In this document: in pieces, positions 15,346 through 24,500 of the stretch
Position numbering within the stretch: position 1 is the stretch's first letter
How the letters are laid out: every line of letters starts with the position of its first letter
Source of the DNA: UBA5272 sp964577625
GTDB lineage: Bacteria > Patescibacteriota > Minisyncoccia > Phycocordibacterales > UBA5272
Direction of reading: 5' to 3'
Length of the DNA stretch: 31,234 nucleotides
Assembly: GCA_964577625.1 (NCBI GenBank)
Contig: CAZNZP010000001.1
Location: 1-31,234, forward strand
Made by a program: the position numbers and the translations under genes
Notes under the pieces: model-generated
The model's input: the letters and a program-made list of their open reading frames with translations, nothing else
Database searches by the model: none
What the model was told of the DNA's origin: nothing

Positions 15346-15359
15346 TTTCAGATTTTGCA

Positions 15360-15387
15360 AAACACCACTCCTTACAGAGTGGTGTTT
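15360..15387 (-). terminator. Terminator of tRNA-Glu
   Basis: AAACACCACTC pairs with GAGTGGTGTTT around a six-base loop. Read on the minus strand, directly after the tRNA, it ends in TTTTG. Confidence 0.8.
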
Positions 15388-15398
15388 AAACAAAATTG

Positions 15399-15470
15399 TG
15401 ACCTTACGGGGAATCGAACCCCGATTTCATCCGTGAAAGGGACGTGTCCTAACCGTTAGACGATAAGGCC
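15399..15470 (-). tRNA. tRNA-Glu (anticodon TTC)
   Basis: The 72-base cloverleaf reads GGCCTTA at the acceptor 5' side and TAAGGTC at the 3' side (one G-U). The anticodon loop is CTTTCAC and the T loop TTCGATT. The discriminator is A, and CCA is not encoded. Downstream is a good terminator. Confidence 0.95.
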
Positions 15471-15564
15471 ATCCAAACTAAAAATCTTTTATAAATAAAA
15501 GTTTTTTAGTTTAGAAAAAAATTATAACACAAAAAACCTTTTTTTCAAAATTCAAAACTTTTTC

Positions 15565-17310
15565 CTATTCTTCATCTACTAGATTTCTCAAGACTTTTTC
15601 AGGAACTTCTTTCATACCTTCCTCTATTTCAATGACTGGAACTTTTACTTCTTTTTCTATAATCAAAGTTTCTTTACGAACTTTTTCTTCTTGCATAGCT
15701 TTAGCCAAAGCATCTTTGAGGGAGGTATTATTAGCACTTAGTTCTTGTTTAGCTTTTTTAGCTTCTTCTCTGACTTTACTAATATTCACATTGTCAATAT
15801 CACTCTCTCGTCTCTTAGAGCGAGTTCTTCCTCCAAATCTTTCATTTCTATTCTCAAAATTTTGTCTCTCAGATTTTTCATTTCTTTCTTGTCTTTCATT
15901 TCTAAAATCTTTTCTAAATTCCCTATTATCTTTATTTTCAAATTTGTTGTCAGAGAAAGCAGGTTTTTCTGAATGTTCTTTTTTAAAAACTGGTGTATAC
16001 CATTCTTCAATTTCTTTTTCTACTTCTTCTTTCTTTTTTCCATATTGATGACGAGAGTATTCTATAATATCTTCTGCATGGGAAGTGTCAGGTTTAGCTA
16101 TTGGTGGAAGTCCACGTGCTGAAAAAGGTTTTGAGCCGACATTGTCTATCATAAGTCGAAGATACATTTGATAAGCAGAAAGATTTACAATATCGTCCGC
16201 TGTAAAGACTGGAGCGAATTCTTTTTCAAAAACTTCTGCATCACCTGCTCCTACTCTAAAGGTCACCATAGTTCCTACATTTCCAAAAATTGCCGCTTTG
16301 ACTTCATCGGTCATTTGTTCAATATATTGATGCCCTACCGCAAGAGCTAATTGATATTTCCTAGCTTCAGACAAAATTTGCGCAAAAGAGTCATTAGCAA
16401 AATTTTGAAATTCATCTACATAAAAATAAAATGGGGGTAATTCATTTAGCTTGTATGGATCAACATCCGCCCGACTCATTGCTGCCAAATAAATTTTTGT
16501 AATCAAAAGTGAGCCGATAAGATTCGCATTCCCTTCCCCCATTTTTCCTTTAGAGAGATTAATAATTAAAATTTTCCTTTCATCCATCACTTCGCGAATA
16601 TCAAAACTTGTTCTCTTTTGTCCAATAATATTTCTAATGAGAGGGTTGGAAGTAAATTGTCCAATTTTATTTTGAATAGCTGGAGCAGCTTCTTGTTGAT
16701 ATTTTTCTCCTGCTTTAGCAAACTCTTCTGTCCAGAAAGATTTGATAGATGGGTCTTGCACGTTGGCTACCATTTTTTTACGATAGTCTTTATCACTCAA
16801 CATACGATTAATACCAATCAAAGTCTCATCATCATTTTCTAGGAGAGCTAGGATAATATTATTCAAAATATTTTGCATTCTATCTGAAAATTTATCTTCT
16901 CCAAAGACTTTTTTGAAAGCTGCCATGAGACCATTAGCTACCAAATGTCTTTTACTAATATCCACTTTTTCAAGCACATTTAAAGCTATTGGATATTCTG
17001 TATCAAAAGGAGCAAAGTAGATTACGTCTTTTTTTCTATGCTCTGGTACGAAATCCAAGAGCTTCTCAGCGCTTCCTCCATGAGGATCCATAAAAGCTAC
17101 CCCTTCCCCATTTTGAATGTCTTGAATCGCCATATTTTCAAGCAAAGTAGACTTTCCCATCCCAGACTTTCCAATCACATACATATGTTTTGTCCTATCT
17201 TTGGCTTTAATGCCAAATTTGACCATCTTATTACGATAGTCAATATTACCCATATAGGTAATTTTATTTGGGTCATTTATGTATTCTTTTTTTTCTACAT
17301 TTTCTGACAT
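15565..17310 (-). CDS. VirD4/TraG-like conjugative-type ATPase, soluble
   Basis: The protein has 581 residues. Walker A GKSGMGKS is at 47-54 and the Walker B end is D299-E300 in YFYVDEFQNFA. The ATPase fold with DPHGG and the RKYQLALAVGHQYIEQM helix matches the type IV secretion coupling/TraG and HerA-like group. There is no N-terminal membrane anchor, unlike classic VirD4. The last 150 residues are unlike the core: a segment rich in Arg, Asn and Glu (NERQERNEK, RNERFGGRTRSKRRE; about 455-510) and then a charged helical tail. No relaxase or other secretion gene is near. It could move DNA or protein at the envelope, or serve type IV pili/DNA uptake; the partner is unknown. Confidence 0.85.
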   Translation of the reverse strand: MSENVEKKEYINDPNKITYMGNIDYRNKMVKFGIKAKDRTKHMYVIGKSGMGKSTLLENMAIQDIQNGEGVAFMDPHGGSAEKLLDFVPEHRKKDVIYFAPFDTEYPIALNVLEKVDISKRHLVANGLMAAFKKVFGEDKFSDRMQNILNNIILALLENDDETLIGINRMLSDKDYRKKMVANVQDPSIKSFWTEEFAKAGEKYQQEAAPAIQNKIGQFTSNPLIRNIIGQKRTSFDIREVMDERKILIINLSKGKMGEGNANLIGSLLITKIYLAAMSRADVDPYKLNELPPFYFYVDEFQNFANDSFAQILSEARKYQLALAVGHQYIEQMTDEVKAAIFGNVGTMVTFRVGAGDAEVFEKEFAPVFTADDIVNLSAYQMYLRLMIDNVGSKPFSARGLPPIAKPDTSHAEDIIEYSRHQYGKKKEEVEKEIEEWYTPVFKKEHSEKPAFSDNKFENKDNREFRKDFRNERQERNEKSERQNFENRNERFGGRTRSKRRESDIDNVNISKVREEAKKAKQELSANNTSLKDALAKAMQEEKVRKETLIIEKEVKVPVIEIEEGMKEVPEKVLRNLVDEE

Positions 17311-17321
17311 ATTATATTTAA

Positions 17322-17330
17322 ATTATAACA
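17322..17330 (-). promoter_or_regulatory. Extended -10 promoter of the TraG-like gene
   Basis: On the minus strand the sequence reads TGTTATAAT, 11 bases before the start codon, so the leader is only about 4-5 bases. Confidence 0.6.
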
Positions 17331-17341
17331 TCATTTTTTCT

Positions 17342-18301
17342 TTACCCTTTTTTCTTTTTTCCTTTCACTCTTCTGGCGGGGACAAATAAAAATAATAATT
17401 TATAATAATATTTGAAGAAAATCAAAGCTAATGCTGCTATAGTAAAATTAAATATAAAATGAGAAAAAGCTACTTGACTATGTAAGACCAAAGGTAAGCT
17501 CTGAATAAATGCTGAAAATTCTTTAATGAAAGGAAGGAATAAGATTACTCCTATAAAGCTAAATAAAAAATGAGCCACCGCAATTCTTTTTCCATCGTTG
17601 TTAGACACAATAGAAGCCACAAGAGCAGTAGTCGTAGTACCAATATTTGATCCCAAAATTAAAGCAAAAGATTGATCAAAATTTAAAATACCTTTAGCGG
17701 CTAAAATCACAATAATACTAGTCATGAGAGTTGAAGACTGTAAAATATTTGTCAGCACAAATCCAATAAAAGTCCCTAGCCAAATATTGGAAGCTAAAGA
17801 AGCCATTTGTAAAACAGTCTCAGATTCAGCCAGAGGCTGAGTAATCATTGAAATTAAATATAAGGATGAAAAGATTAATCCAAAATAAAAAATCAATTGT
17901 CCATAAACTTTAGCTCCATTTCTTGCTTTCATTAAGAGAAATCCTAAAATTATTAAATATGGAGCCACATCCAAAATTCTAAAGGATAATAATTGTACTG
18001 TGAGAGTGGTGCCCAAGTTAGCACCAATAAGCACAGCCAAAGCTCCCGCCAAAGTAATCAATTTACTTTTAGTCATGGTCACCAACAAGACAGAAACTGC
18101 GGTACTAGACTGTAAAAGAGCGGTAATTATAAAACCAATAAAAACCCCTAAAATAGGAACTTTAGTCCATCTATGCAAAATTCTTTTTATATCATCTTTA
18201 AAAGCTTGTTCCGCATAAAAAGAGAACTTTTGAATAGCAAAAAGAAAAAGACAAATGATAGCTACAATTGATATAAAAATACCAAAATTCGGGTAAGACA
18301 T
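17342..18301 (-). CDS. Na/Pi cotransporter family membrane protein
   Basis: The protein has 319 residues and about eight or nine membrane segments. The internal repeat typical of sodium-phosphate symporters (NptA/YjbB type) is clear: QSST at 64-67 and again at 188-191, each followed by a GANLGTT or GSNIGTT segment (93-99, 217-223). These signatures form the two halves of the substrate path. The C-terminal PhoU-like domain present in many bacterial members is absent; the protein ends in a basic tail (RVKGKKKKG). Phosphate as substrate follows from the family and is not shown by the context. Confidence 0.9.
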   Translation of the reverse strand: MSYPNFGIFISIVAIICLFLFAIQKFSFYAEQAFKDDIKRILHRWTKVPILGVFIGFIITALLQSSTAVSVLLVTMTKSKLITLAGALAVLIGANLGTTLTVQLLSFRILDVAPYLIILGFLLMKARNGAKVYGQLIFYFGLIFSSLYLISMITQPLAESETVLQMASLASNIWLGTFIGFVLTNILQSSTLMTSIIVILAAKGILNFDQSFALILGSNIGTTTTALVASIVSNNDGKRIAVAHFLFSFIGVILFLPFIKEFSAFIQSLPLVLHSQVAFSHFIFNFTIAALALIFFKYYYKLLFLFVPARRVKGKKKKG

Positions 18302-18312
18302 ACTCTTACACT

Positions 18313-18321
18313 ATTTTAGCA
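18313..18321 (-). promoter_or_regulatory. Extended -10 promoter of the Na/Pi gene
   Basis: On the minus strand this reads TGCTAAAAT, 11 bases before the start codon, so the leader would be about 4-5 bases. Confidence 0.5.
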
Positions 18322-18363
18322 TAGAAATTTTTATCAAAATGACAATAAGTAATTTCTGAAAAT

Positions 18364-19782
18364 TTACTTTTCTTCTTTTTCTAATTTTATACCTAATTCT
18401 TTCAAATGTTTATCACTAGTTGGAGCTGGAGTTTGAATAAGCAAGTCTTTTCCTTCACCTGTTTTTGGAAAAGCTATCACTTCACGAATATTTGGCTCAT
18501 TTACAAGTATCATGATAAGCCGATCAAATCCCCAAGCAATACCTCCATGTGGAGGAGTGCCTGATTTGAAAGCACGAAGCATATGTCCAAAATTTTTATC
18601 AATTCTATTTTCATCGTAACCCAAAATTTCTAACACTTTTTTCAAATCCTCTGCTTTGTGATTTCTGACTGACCCACCACCAAGCTCATAACCGTTCATG
18701 ATGATATCGTATTGTTGAGTGATAATATCCCCAATATTTTTCTTATCATGAAGATCTTGCATATTTTCTTCTTTAGGGCGAGAAAATGGGTTGTGAGTAA
18801 AAGTCCATTCTCCTTCAGCTTCAGGATCATCAGAGTCACTGGTACGCTCAAAGAAAGGAAAGTCTACCACCCATTCAAAAGCGAGTAAATCTGGATCATC
18901 TTTATCTTCTCTCAAATCTGGTCTATCATTACCATATTTTTCCATCGCTTCTTTGTAGGTAAGTACCGGGAAAGGAATTTGTTGAATTCTTTTTTCTGGA
19001 AAAAGCTCTTGTACCATTTTGATTAAAATCTCTTCATTCACCTGACGAATCTCTTCTGCGGTAGCAAAACTCATTTCAATGTCTAACTGGGTAAATTCTG
19101 GCTGTCTATCACCTCTAGTATCTTCATCTCGCATACATTTAGCAAATTGAAAATATCTTTCCATACCACCGCTCATGAGAAGCTGTTTATATTGTTGAGG
19201 AGATTGTGGTAAAGCGTAAAAACTTCCTTTCCAAAGACGACTAGGTACAATATATGAGCGAGCCCCTTCTGGTGTAGGATTGGTGAGAATTGGAGTTTCT
19301 ACTTCTACAAAATCTCTAGCTAAAAATTCTTTTCTTAAAAAGTTTTGGACTTTACTTCTCAAGCGAAGATTGTTTTGGATTCTTTCTCTTCGCATATCTA
19401 AATATTTTTTTTCAAGACGCACATCTTCACTTATTTCTTTACCATCAGTAGAAATATCAAAAGCTGGAGTTTCTGCTTCATTCAAAACTTGTATACTCAA
19501 AACTTCTAGTTCAAGATCTCCATTCAAAACTCCTTCTTTTCTATTTCTTTCTGGACGCTCATTGACTTTGGCAGAAATTTCTACCACCCATTCTGGACGA
19601 AGTCTCTCTGCTACAGCTTTAGCTTCTTCATGATTTGGAAGCACTACCGCCTGCACTTTTCCTGAGAAATCACGAATGTCTAGGAAGATTAATTTCCCCT
19701 GATCACGTCTCACATCTACCCAACCTTTTACAGTTATTTCTTTATTAATATTGTCTTTTAAATCTCTAATTAAAGTCCTCAT
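18364..19782 (-). CDS. aspS: Aspartyl-tRNA synthetase without the GAD insert
   Basis: This class II synthetase charges tRNA-Asp (and tRNA-Asn in non-discriminating forms). The protein has 472 residues. It has the N-terminal OB-fold anticodon domain (about 1-105), then YLDMRRERIQNNLRLRSKV, FVEVETPILTNPTPEGARSY, SPQQYKQLLM, motif 2 in MRDEDTRGDRQPEFTQLD and motif 3 GIAWGFDRLIMIL. These are signatures of the bacterial type. Bacterial AspRS (about 590 residues) carries a GAD domain of some 100 residues or more between YGxDxPDLR and WVxDFPxFE. Here those segments are only 12 residues apart (283-291 and 304-312), so the domain is gone. An unusual acidic stretch SDSDDPEAEGE follows. Confidence 0.96.
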   Translation of the reverse strand: MRTLIRDLKDNINKEITVKGWVDVRRDQGKLIFLDIRDFSGKVQAVVLPNHEEAKAVAERLRPEWVVEISAKVNERPERNRKEGVLNGDLELEVLSIQVLNEAETPAFDISTDGKEISEDVRLEKKYLDMRRERIQNNLRLRSKVQNFLRKEFLARDFVEVETPILTNPTPEGARSYIVPSRLWKGSFYALPQSPQQYKQLLMSGGMERYFQFAKCMRDEDTRGDRQPEFTQLDIEMSFATAEEIRQVNEEILIKMVQELFPEKRIQQIPFPVLTYKEAMEKYGNDRPDLREDKDDPDLLAFEWVVDFPFFERTSDSDDPEAEGEWTFTHNPFSRPKEENMQDLHDKKNIGDIITQQYDIIMNGYELGGGSVRNHKAEDLKKVLEILGYDENRIDKNFGHMLRAFKSGTPPHGGIAWGFDRLIMILVNEPNIREVIAFPKTGEGKDLLIQTPAPTSDKHLKELGIKLEKEEK

Positions 19783-19812
19783 AAAATTATATTTTTAGCT
19801 ATTAAGATTTGT

Positions 19813-19821
19813 ATTATAGCA
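19813..19821 (-). promoter_or_regulatory. Extended -10 promoter of aspS
   Basis: On the minus strand this reads TGCTATAAT with a perfect -10. The leader is about 24 bases. Confidence 0.65.
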
Positions 19822-19857
19822 AAATAACAGACAAAAAGAAAAACCACTTTTATAGGT

Positions 19858-20289
19858 TTAGAGAATACTTATATATGAACTAATAGCAATTAAATAGATA
19901 GTTATACTAGAAAATAAATGCCAAAAAACATGTGACCAAGTGTAAATAAGCTCATCACTTTCTTTGCTATAAAATAAAGAAAGTATCCAGTTTAAAAGAG
20001 CGATAATGCTTAAGACAAAAATATGATTGGCGCTATTACTTGCGATTAAATTGTTTTCATAAATAAACCAAATGAGATAAGCAGCAAAAGATGCTGAAGC
20101 TATCCAATCAGCAATTCTAAAATAAATATTTTTTGGATAAGAGTGATAAAAAATACAAGTCAAAAATACTAAAAATAAAAAGCTTATAATTATCTTATTA
20201 GTGCCATTGAGAGCTATAGCTGTCACTATATAAATAAAAGAAGAGAATAAGACAATTTTATTTCCTGGTATGCCTTTTAAAGCAGTCAT
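19858..20289 (-). CDS. Small membrane protein, CREST/hemolysin III-like
   Basis: The protein has 143 residues and about five membrane helices. The polar residues inside helices follow a pattern seen in the CREST superfamily (alkaline ceramidases, PAQR receptors and hemolysin III-like proteins): His in FYHSYPKN, Asp in RIADWIAS, and SHVFWHLFSS with paired His near the C-terminus. In that superfamily such residues bind a metal and hydrolyse amide bonds of lipids. The match is by motif only, and the protein is shorter than the usual seven-helix members. The TATAAT box lies six bases before the ATG, so the message is probably leaderless. Confidence 0.6.
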   Translation of the reverse strand: MTALKGIPGNKIVLFSSFIYIVTAIALNGTNKIIISFLFLVFLTCIFYHSYPKNIYFRIADWIASASFAAYLIWFIYENNLIASNSANHIFVLSIIALLNWILSLFYSKESDELIYTWSHVFWHLFSSITIYLIAISSYISIL

Positions 20290-20295
20290 ACTAAT

Positions 20296-20304
20296 ATTAT
20301 AGCA
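20296..20304 (-). promoter_or_regulatory. Extended -10 promoter, leaderless start
   Basis: On the minus strand this reads TGCTATAAT, then ATTAGT, then ATG at 20289. The expected transcription start is the A of the start codon. Confidence 0.65.
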
Positions 20305-20307
20305 AAA

Positions 20308-20338
20308 ATAAAAAGCAGATTTGTGTTCTGCTTTTTAT
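20308..20338 (-). terminator. Terminator of the CAP-domain gene
   Basis: ATAAAAAGCAG pairs with CTGCTTTTTAT (about 11 bp) around a nine-base loop. On the minus strand it is followed by TTTTTGC. The same region carries the next gene's promoter. Confidence 0.8.
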
Positions 20339-20359
20339 ATTTAACTATTTTACTAAAGT

Positions 20360-21439
20360 TTACCAAAGACCTTGATTGAGATAGAGTAGAAGCGTGAGAA
20401 TAATCATAGTCACTACTCCATAAATCATATGAAGCCAATGTCCTTTTTTATACTCTACCACAAGGAAAGAAATGAGAGAAATACCAAGCACAGCCATGAC
20501 TATTTTATAAAAAGTATTCAAGTTGTACCAAAAATTATAAATAAATCTTTGCCAAGGAGTAGAATAGTGGTCTACTTGTGTGCTAGTAGAGACCCCTGTA
20601 AAAATATCTGTATCTGTAGCATTTTCATAAGTTTCCCTATCAGCTACTATCATAGTATTGTTTTCATTTACTAAAGTCACATAATTTTCTCCTGTCTCCA
20701 TAACAGGTGGAGATGGTAAAGTCGGAGTAGAAATAGTAGCATTACTAGTAGAAGCTCCAGCCACCTCACCAGCTGTCCCAGTTGCAGTCTCATCTATCAC
20801 AGGATCTATAGCTGCAGAAGCCATTGGTACAATCGCAGTAGTAGCCGCACTCGCTTTTGGAGTACCAAACATTTGCACAACATAAATAGTATTGTGTCCG
20901 TCTATCATCCCCTCTTTGACTGTAATACCAATCTCTGTAAATTTACTATTCAAAATATTTGCTTTATGGGTCGGAGATTTCATCCAAGCATCTGAAACAT
21001 CTTTAGACTGAGTAAAGTCTACAGCTAAATTTTCTCCAGCATACATAAAATCATAGCCAGCTTTTTTAAGCCAATACCAAGGAGTTTTCCCTGTTGGAGA
21101 ATTGTGAGCAAAATATTGATAAGCCGCCATGTCGTCTGCTTTATATGCTGAAGCTTGCTCTAAAAGAGAATTTTTTTTCAAAGGAGATTCACCATACTTT
21201 TGACGAGTCTCATTAGTGAGGTCAATAAGAACGGAAGAAACTATTTCTTGACCTTGCACAGTCCCATGTAAGAAATAATATCTCGCAAAAGAAATTCCGG
21301 ATAAAAACAAAGACACACTAATAATGGCTATTAAAGTAAACTCATGCAACATGTGCGGCTTATGATGATTCTTTTCACTCGGAATAAAAGAATATTTCAA
21401 AAGTTGGCCCATTTTTTTAATTTTTTCCTTTTCGTTCAT
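20360..21439 (-). CDS. Membrane-anchored CAP (SCP/PR1) domain protein
   Basis: From ATG 21439 the protein has 359 residues. An N-terminal membrane segment (about 35-55) precedes the CAP domain (about 65-195). The domain has the family signatures HNSPTGKTPWYWLKKAGYDF, GENLA and DAWMKSPTHKANILN with the cavity His and Glu residues. A Ser/Thr/Ala/Pro-rich stalk (about 200-260) follows. Two hydrophobic segments close to the C-terminus (about 300-355) follow W-Q-R-F-I-Y-N-F-W-Y. Bacterial YkwD-like CAP proteins are surface proteins of mostly unknown activity. The frame is open to a TTG at 21445, but the extended -10 TGGTAAAAT puts the transcript start at about the ATG. Confidence 0.88.
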   Translation of the reverse strand: MNEKEKIKKMGQLLKYSFIPSEKNHHKPHMLHEFTLIAIISVSLFLSGISFARYYFLHGTVQGQEIVSSVLIDLTNETRQKYGESPLKKNSLLEQASAYKADDMAAYQYFAHNSPTGKTPWYWLKKAGYDFMYAGENLAVDFTQSKDVSDAWMKSPTHKANILNSKFTEIGITVKEGMIDGHNTIYVVQMFGTPKASAATTAIVPMASAAIDPVIDETATGTAGEVAGASTSNATISTPTLPSPPVMETGENYVTLVNENNTMIVADRETYENATDTDIFTGVSTSTQVDHYSTPWQRFIYNFWYNLNTFYKIVMAVLGISLISFLVVEYKKGHWLHMIYGVVTMIILTLLLYLNQGLW

Positions 21440-21446
21440 ATTCAAT

Positions 21447-21455
21447 ATTTTACCA
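21447..21455 (-). promoter_or_regulatory. Extended -10 promoter of the CAP gene, leaderless start
   Basis: On the minus strand this reads TGGTAAAAT, then seven bases, then ATG 21439. It rules out the TTG at 21445 as the start. Confidence 0.55.
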
Positions 21456-21461
21456 TAAATA

Positions 21462-21486
21462 AAACCCGCTTTTAGCGGGGTTTATT
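21462..21486 (-). terminator. Terminator of the beta-helix surface protein gene
   Basis: AAACCCGC pairs with GCGGGGTTT around TTTTA. On the minus strand the stem is followed by TTTTATTTAT. Confidence 0.8.
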
Positions 21487-21515
21487 TTATATACTAAGTT
21501 TTCTTTTATTTGGTT

Positions 21516-24500
21516 TTATTCAGATAAAAGGGCGCTTATTTCAGAGTTTTCTAAAAGCATTTCATTTGCAGATTGCTTTGTAGACCAGTAAAAGTTTCCT
21601 GTCCCTTCATTATCAAAGATTTCTACTCTTTGTAAAATAATATCGTTCGCTTCTTGGAATCTAATTACAGCATCTCTGGTTTTTGGACCAAATACATCTG
21701 TCTCATTTCCTTTTGAACCAGGACCAACTTCAGCCACAGTGAATCCTTTTGCATTTAAGAATTTTTGAAGAGCTTTTACTTCATCATGTACTGATCCGAG
21801 CTTAAGATTTTGTGTAAATTGATAAGCTGTAGCACCAAGTACTCGCCCTCCTGTTGAAGGAGTTGTTACTGCTGTGCTAAACGTCGCAGGAGTGAATACT
21901 ATTAATCCTCCTCCACCTGATGTTATAGCAGGAGTAGTTTCGGGAGTTGTTGAAGAATTATCATCTCCTTCACCTCCATTATCACCACCATTTTCACCAC
22001 CATTTTCAGGCGTGATAACTGTAAAGTTAGATGTCCATCCAGCAGTACTACTATTTCCTGCCATATCTGTTACTGATACATGTGCTGCAAAATCTCCGTC
22101 CACACATGCTGTTGATGTACCAGTTACTGTTAATGTAGAGATATCATAATCTACTGACCAAAGTGAACTTGTTGAGAATGGAGAAGTTATTAAGTTTACT
22201 GTTGTTCCACCACAACGATCATTTGTTACACGACTTACTAGTTGAACATATACTCTGTTTAGAGCAAGATTATCTGTTGCAGTTCCACTTAAAGTAAATT
22301 TACCGTCTACTACAGAGCTTACATTGATGTCTGTCGCTGGTGAAGTTTTATCAAAGTAATAATGAACTGATTTACTCCATGCTCCAGCATTACCGTCTAC
22401 ATCAATAGCGCGTACCCAAATAGTCACTCCACCTTGTTCACTGTCTGCTGGTTGATGACTTCTTGAAGTTCCATTATTAACATCACGACAACCAATAAAT
22501 CCATCTACACCAACCATAACCAATCCTGGACATGTATTCACGCCACCAAATGTATGTCCATCGTCATAGTTGTAAGCTATCTGATAATGGTCAATCTCTT
22601 CATCATCACCGTTTATATCTTTTGTCACTTCTGACCAAGCATTTAATATTGGTGAAGATTTAAGCCATTGTCTTGCTGTTGGAGCTAATATTATCGGAGC
22701 AGCAGGAGCTGTTCTATCAATTGTGTAAGTTATCTCAAAAGGATTACTACAATTTGACTCGTTACCTGCAGCATCAACAGCTACAACACAATAATAATGT
22801 GTTCCTTCGCCTTGATTAAATACTCCAGCTAGTGATGTAGTATTTACAGTTGTTGTATATTCACTACCAACTTTATATTGATTTCCATCAATAGCATTCC
22901 AGTATTTGTAAATATAATGATCTACATCAGATGAAGCACTTGCATCCCAGCTAGCTGTTCCAGATACTTCTTTTGTTGCTCCACCATTTGGAATTATATT
23001 ATTTTTAGCTGTAGTCCAAGATAGATTTGTTGGAGCAGTTGGAGCAGTATTATCTACTGTAATTCTCCATAATGAACTCCAAGCACCTAATATATTATTT
23101 CCATCTATACCTCGTACACGCCAGTAAAATATAGCATCAGCAACATTGTTAGCTGTTTTTGAAGTGGTAGCAAATTCTTCTTGCCATCTTAAACTAGTAG
23201 CCGCAGAATCATTAAAGCTTTGATACTGATATTTCACTGCACCTACTACCTGACTCCAAACATTGGTAATAGAGTCACCTTTTACTACAGAATTATCTAC
23301 TGGAGAGATTAATGTTGGTGCAACTAATTTTAGTTTATAAAATCTATCTCCAGATACAAATTTGTCATCTAGATAAGAGTATTGATTATTAACATCAACT
23401 ACTTCACCCTTTGTTATATCGTCTACATAAATATCAGGAATAATTGATGATTCTTGATGATTACTTGTAGAAGAAATTTCTAGATGAGATTTATTATTAT
23501 TTCCATCTAACTTATCCACGTTTATTCCATGCCAACCATTGTTCTCTGTAGTAATATTTGTAACTTTTACATTTGAGCCATTAATACCAAGTCCTGTTCT
23601 GTCATTATTTTTAACAGTTACAGAATTTATTTCTACATTTTTTGAACCAAAGACATTGATACCGTGTAAGTCTGTACCCTGATTACCGTCAATCACTAAG
23701 TCATTTATTTTTACATTATCAGACTGAACTCCAATCGCTGAATTATTACTATTGTCAGTCTTTGTAAAGGTTGGAGTAATAGTATTTCCATTACCATTAA
23801 ATATAATGGCTTTTGTTATAGTGATTTGTTTATTAGTTGAAATATCTGAATCTAATTCAATAGTATCACCATCTTGAATAGCAGCTAAAACACTACCTAG
23901 ATTGTCTAATGTGCTATTTACATGATAAGTAATACTTATTGAGCCAGAAGTTGCATTACCACTATTATTAAAACCAGTACTGTAACGATAAGCGTTTATC
24001 CAATTAATATTAGTTGTGTTAATTATTTCTACATTATTGAAATCAACATTTGTACCACTTGGTGAATATCTAAATGAGATACCTGCATTATTTATCATAA
24101 CATTCTCGACTGTATGATTACCAGAATGATTAAAATAAAGCGAACCACCCCATTGTTGCGCTCCTTCTTTAGTCATACTTTGAGCCATTGCATTATCGTA
24201 TTCTGATATATCAGTAAGAGTATTTGGTTTTATAATAATATTTTTAATTGTTACATCATCTCCCAACACTTCAATAGTTTTGTTTGGTTGGATTTTTGGC
24301 ATTAAAGTAAGACCATTTAGAGTTACATTATTTCCAAAGATTGAAATAAGGTTTTGTGTTGCCCAATTACCGTTAGATGTATAACCAGTACCATAAATAG
24401 TCGTCTGATCTGCGCCAGCACCATTTATTGTTAAATTGTTAGCTGTTATTGGAAAATACCAACCAGTTTGTCCGCCAGCTAAAATACTACCAAAAGAACT

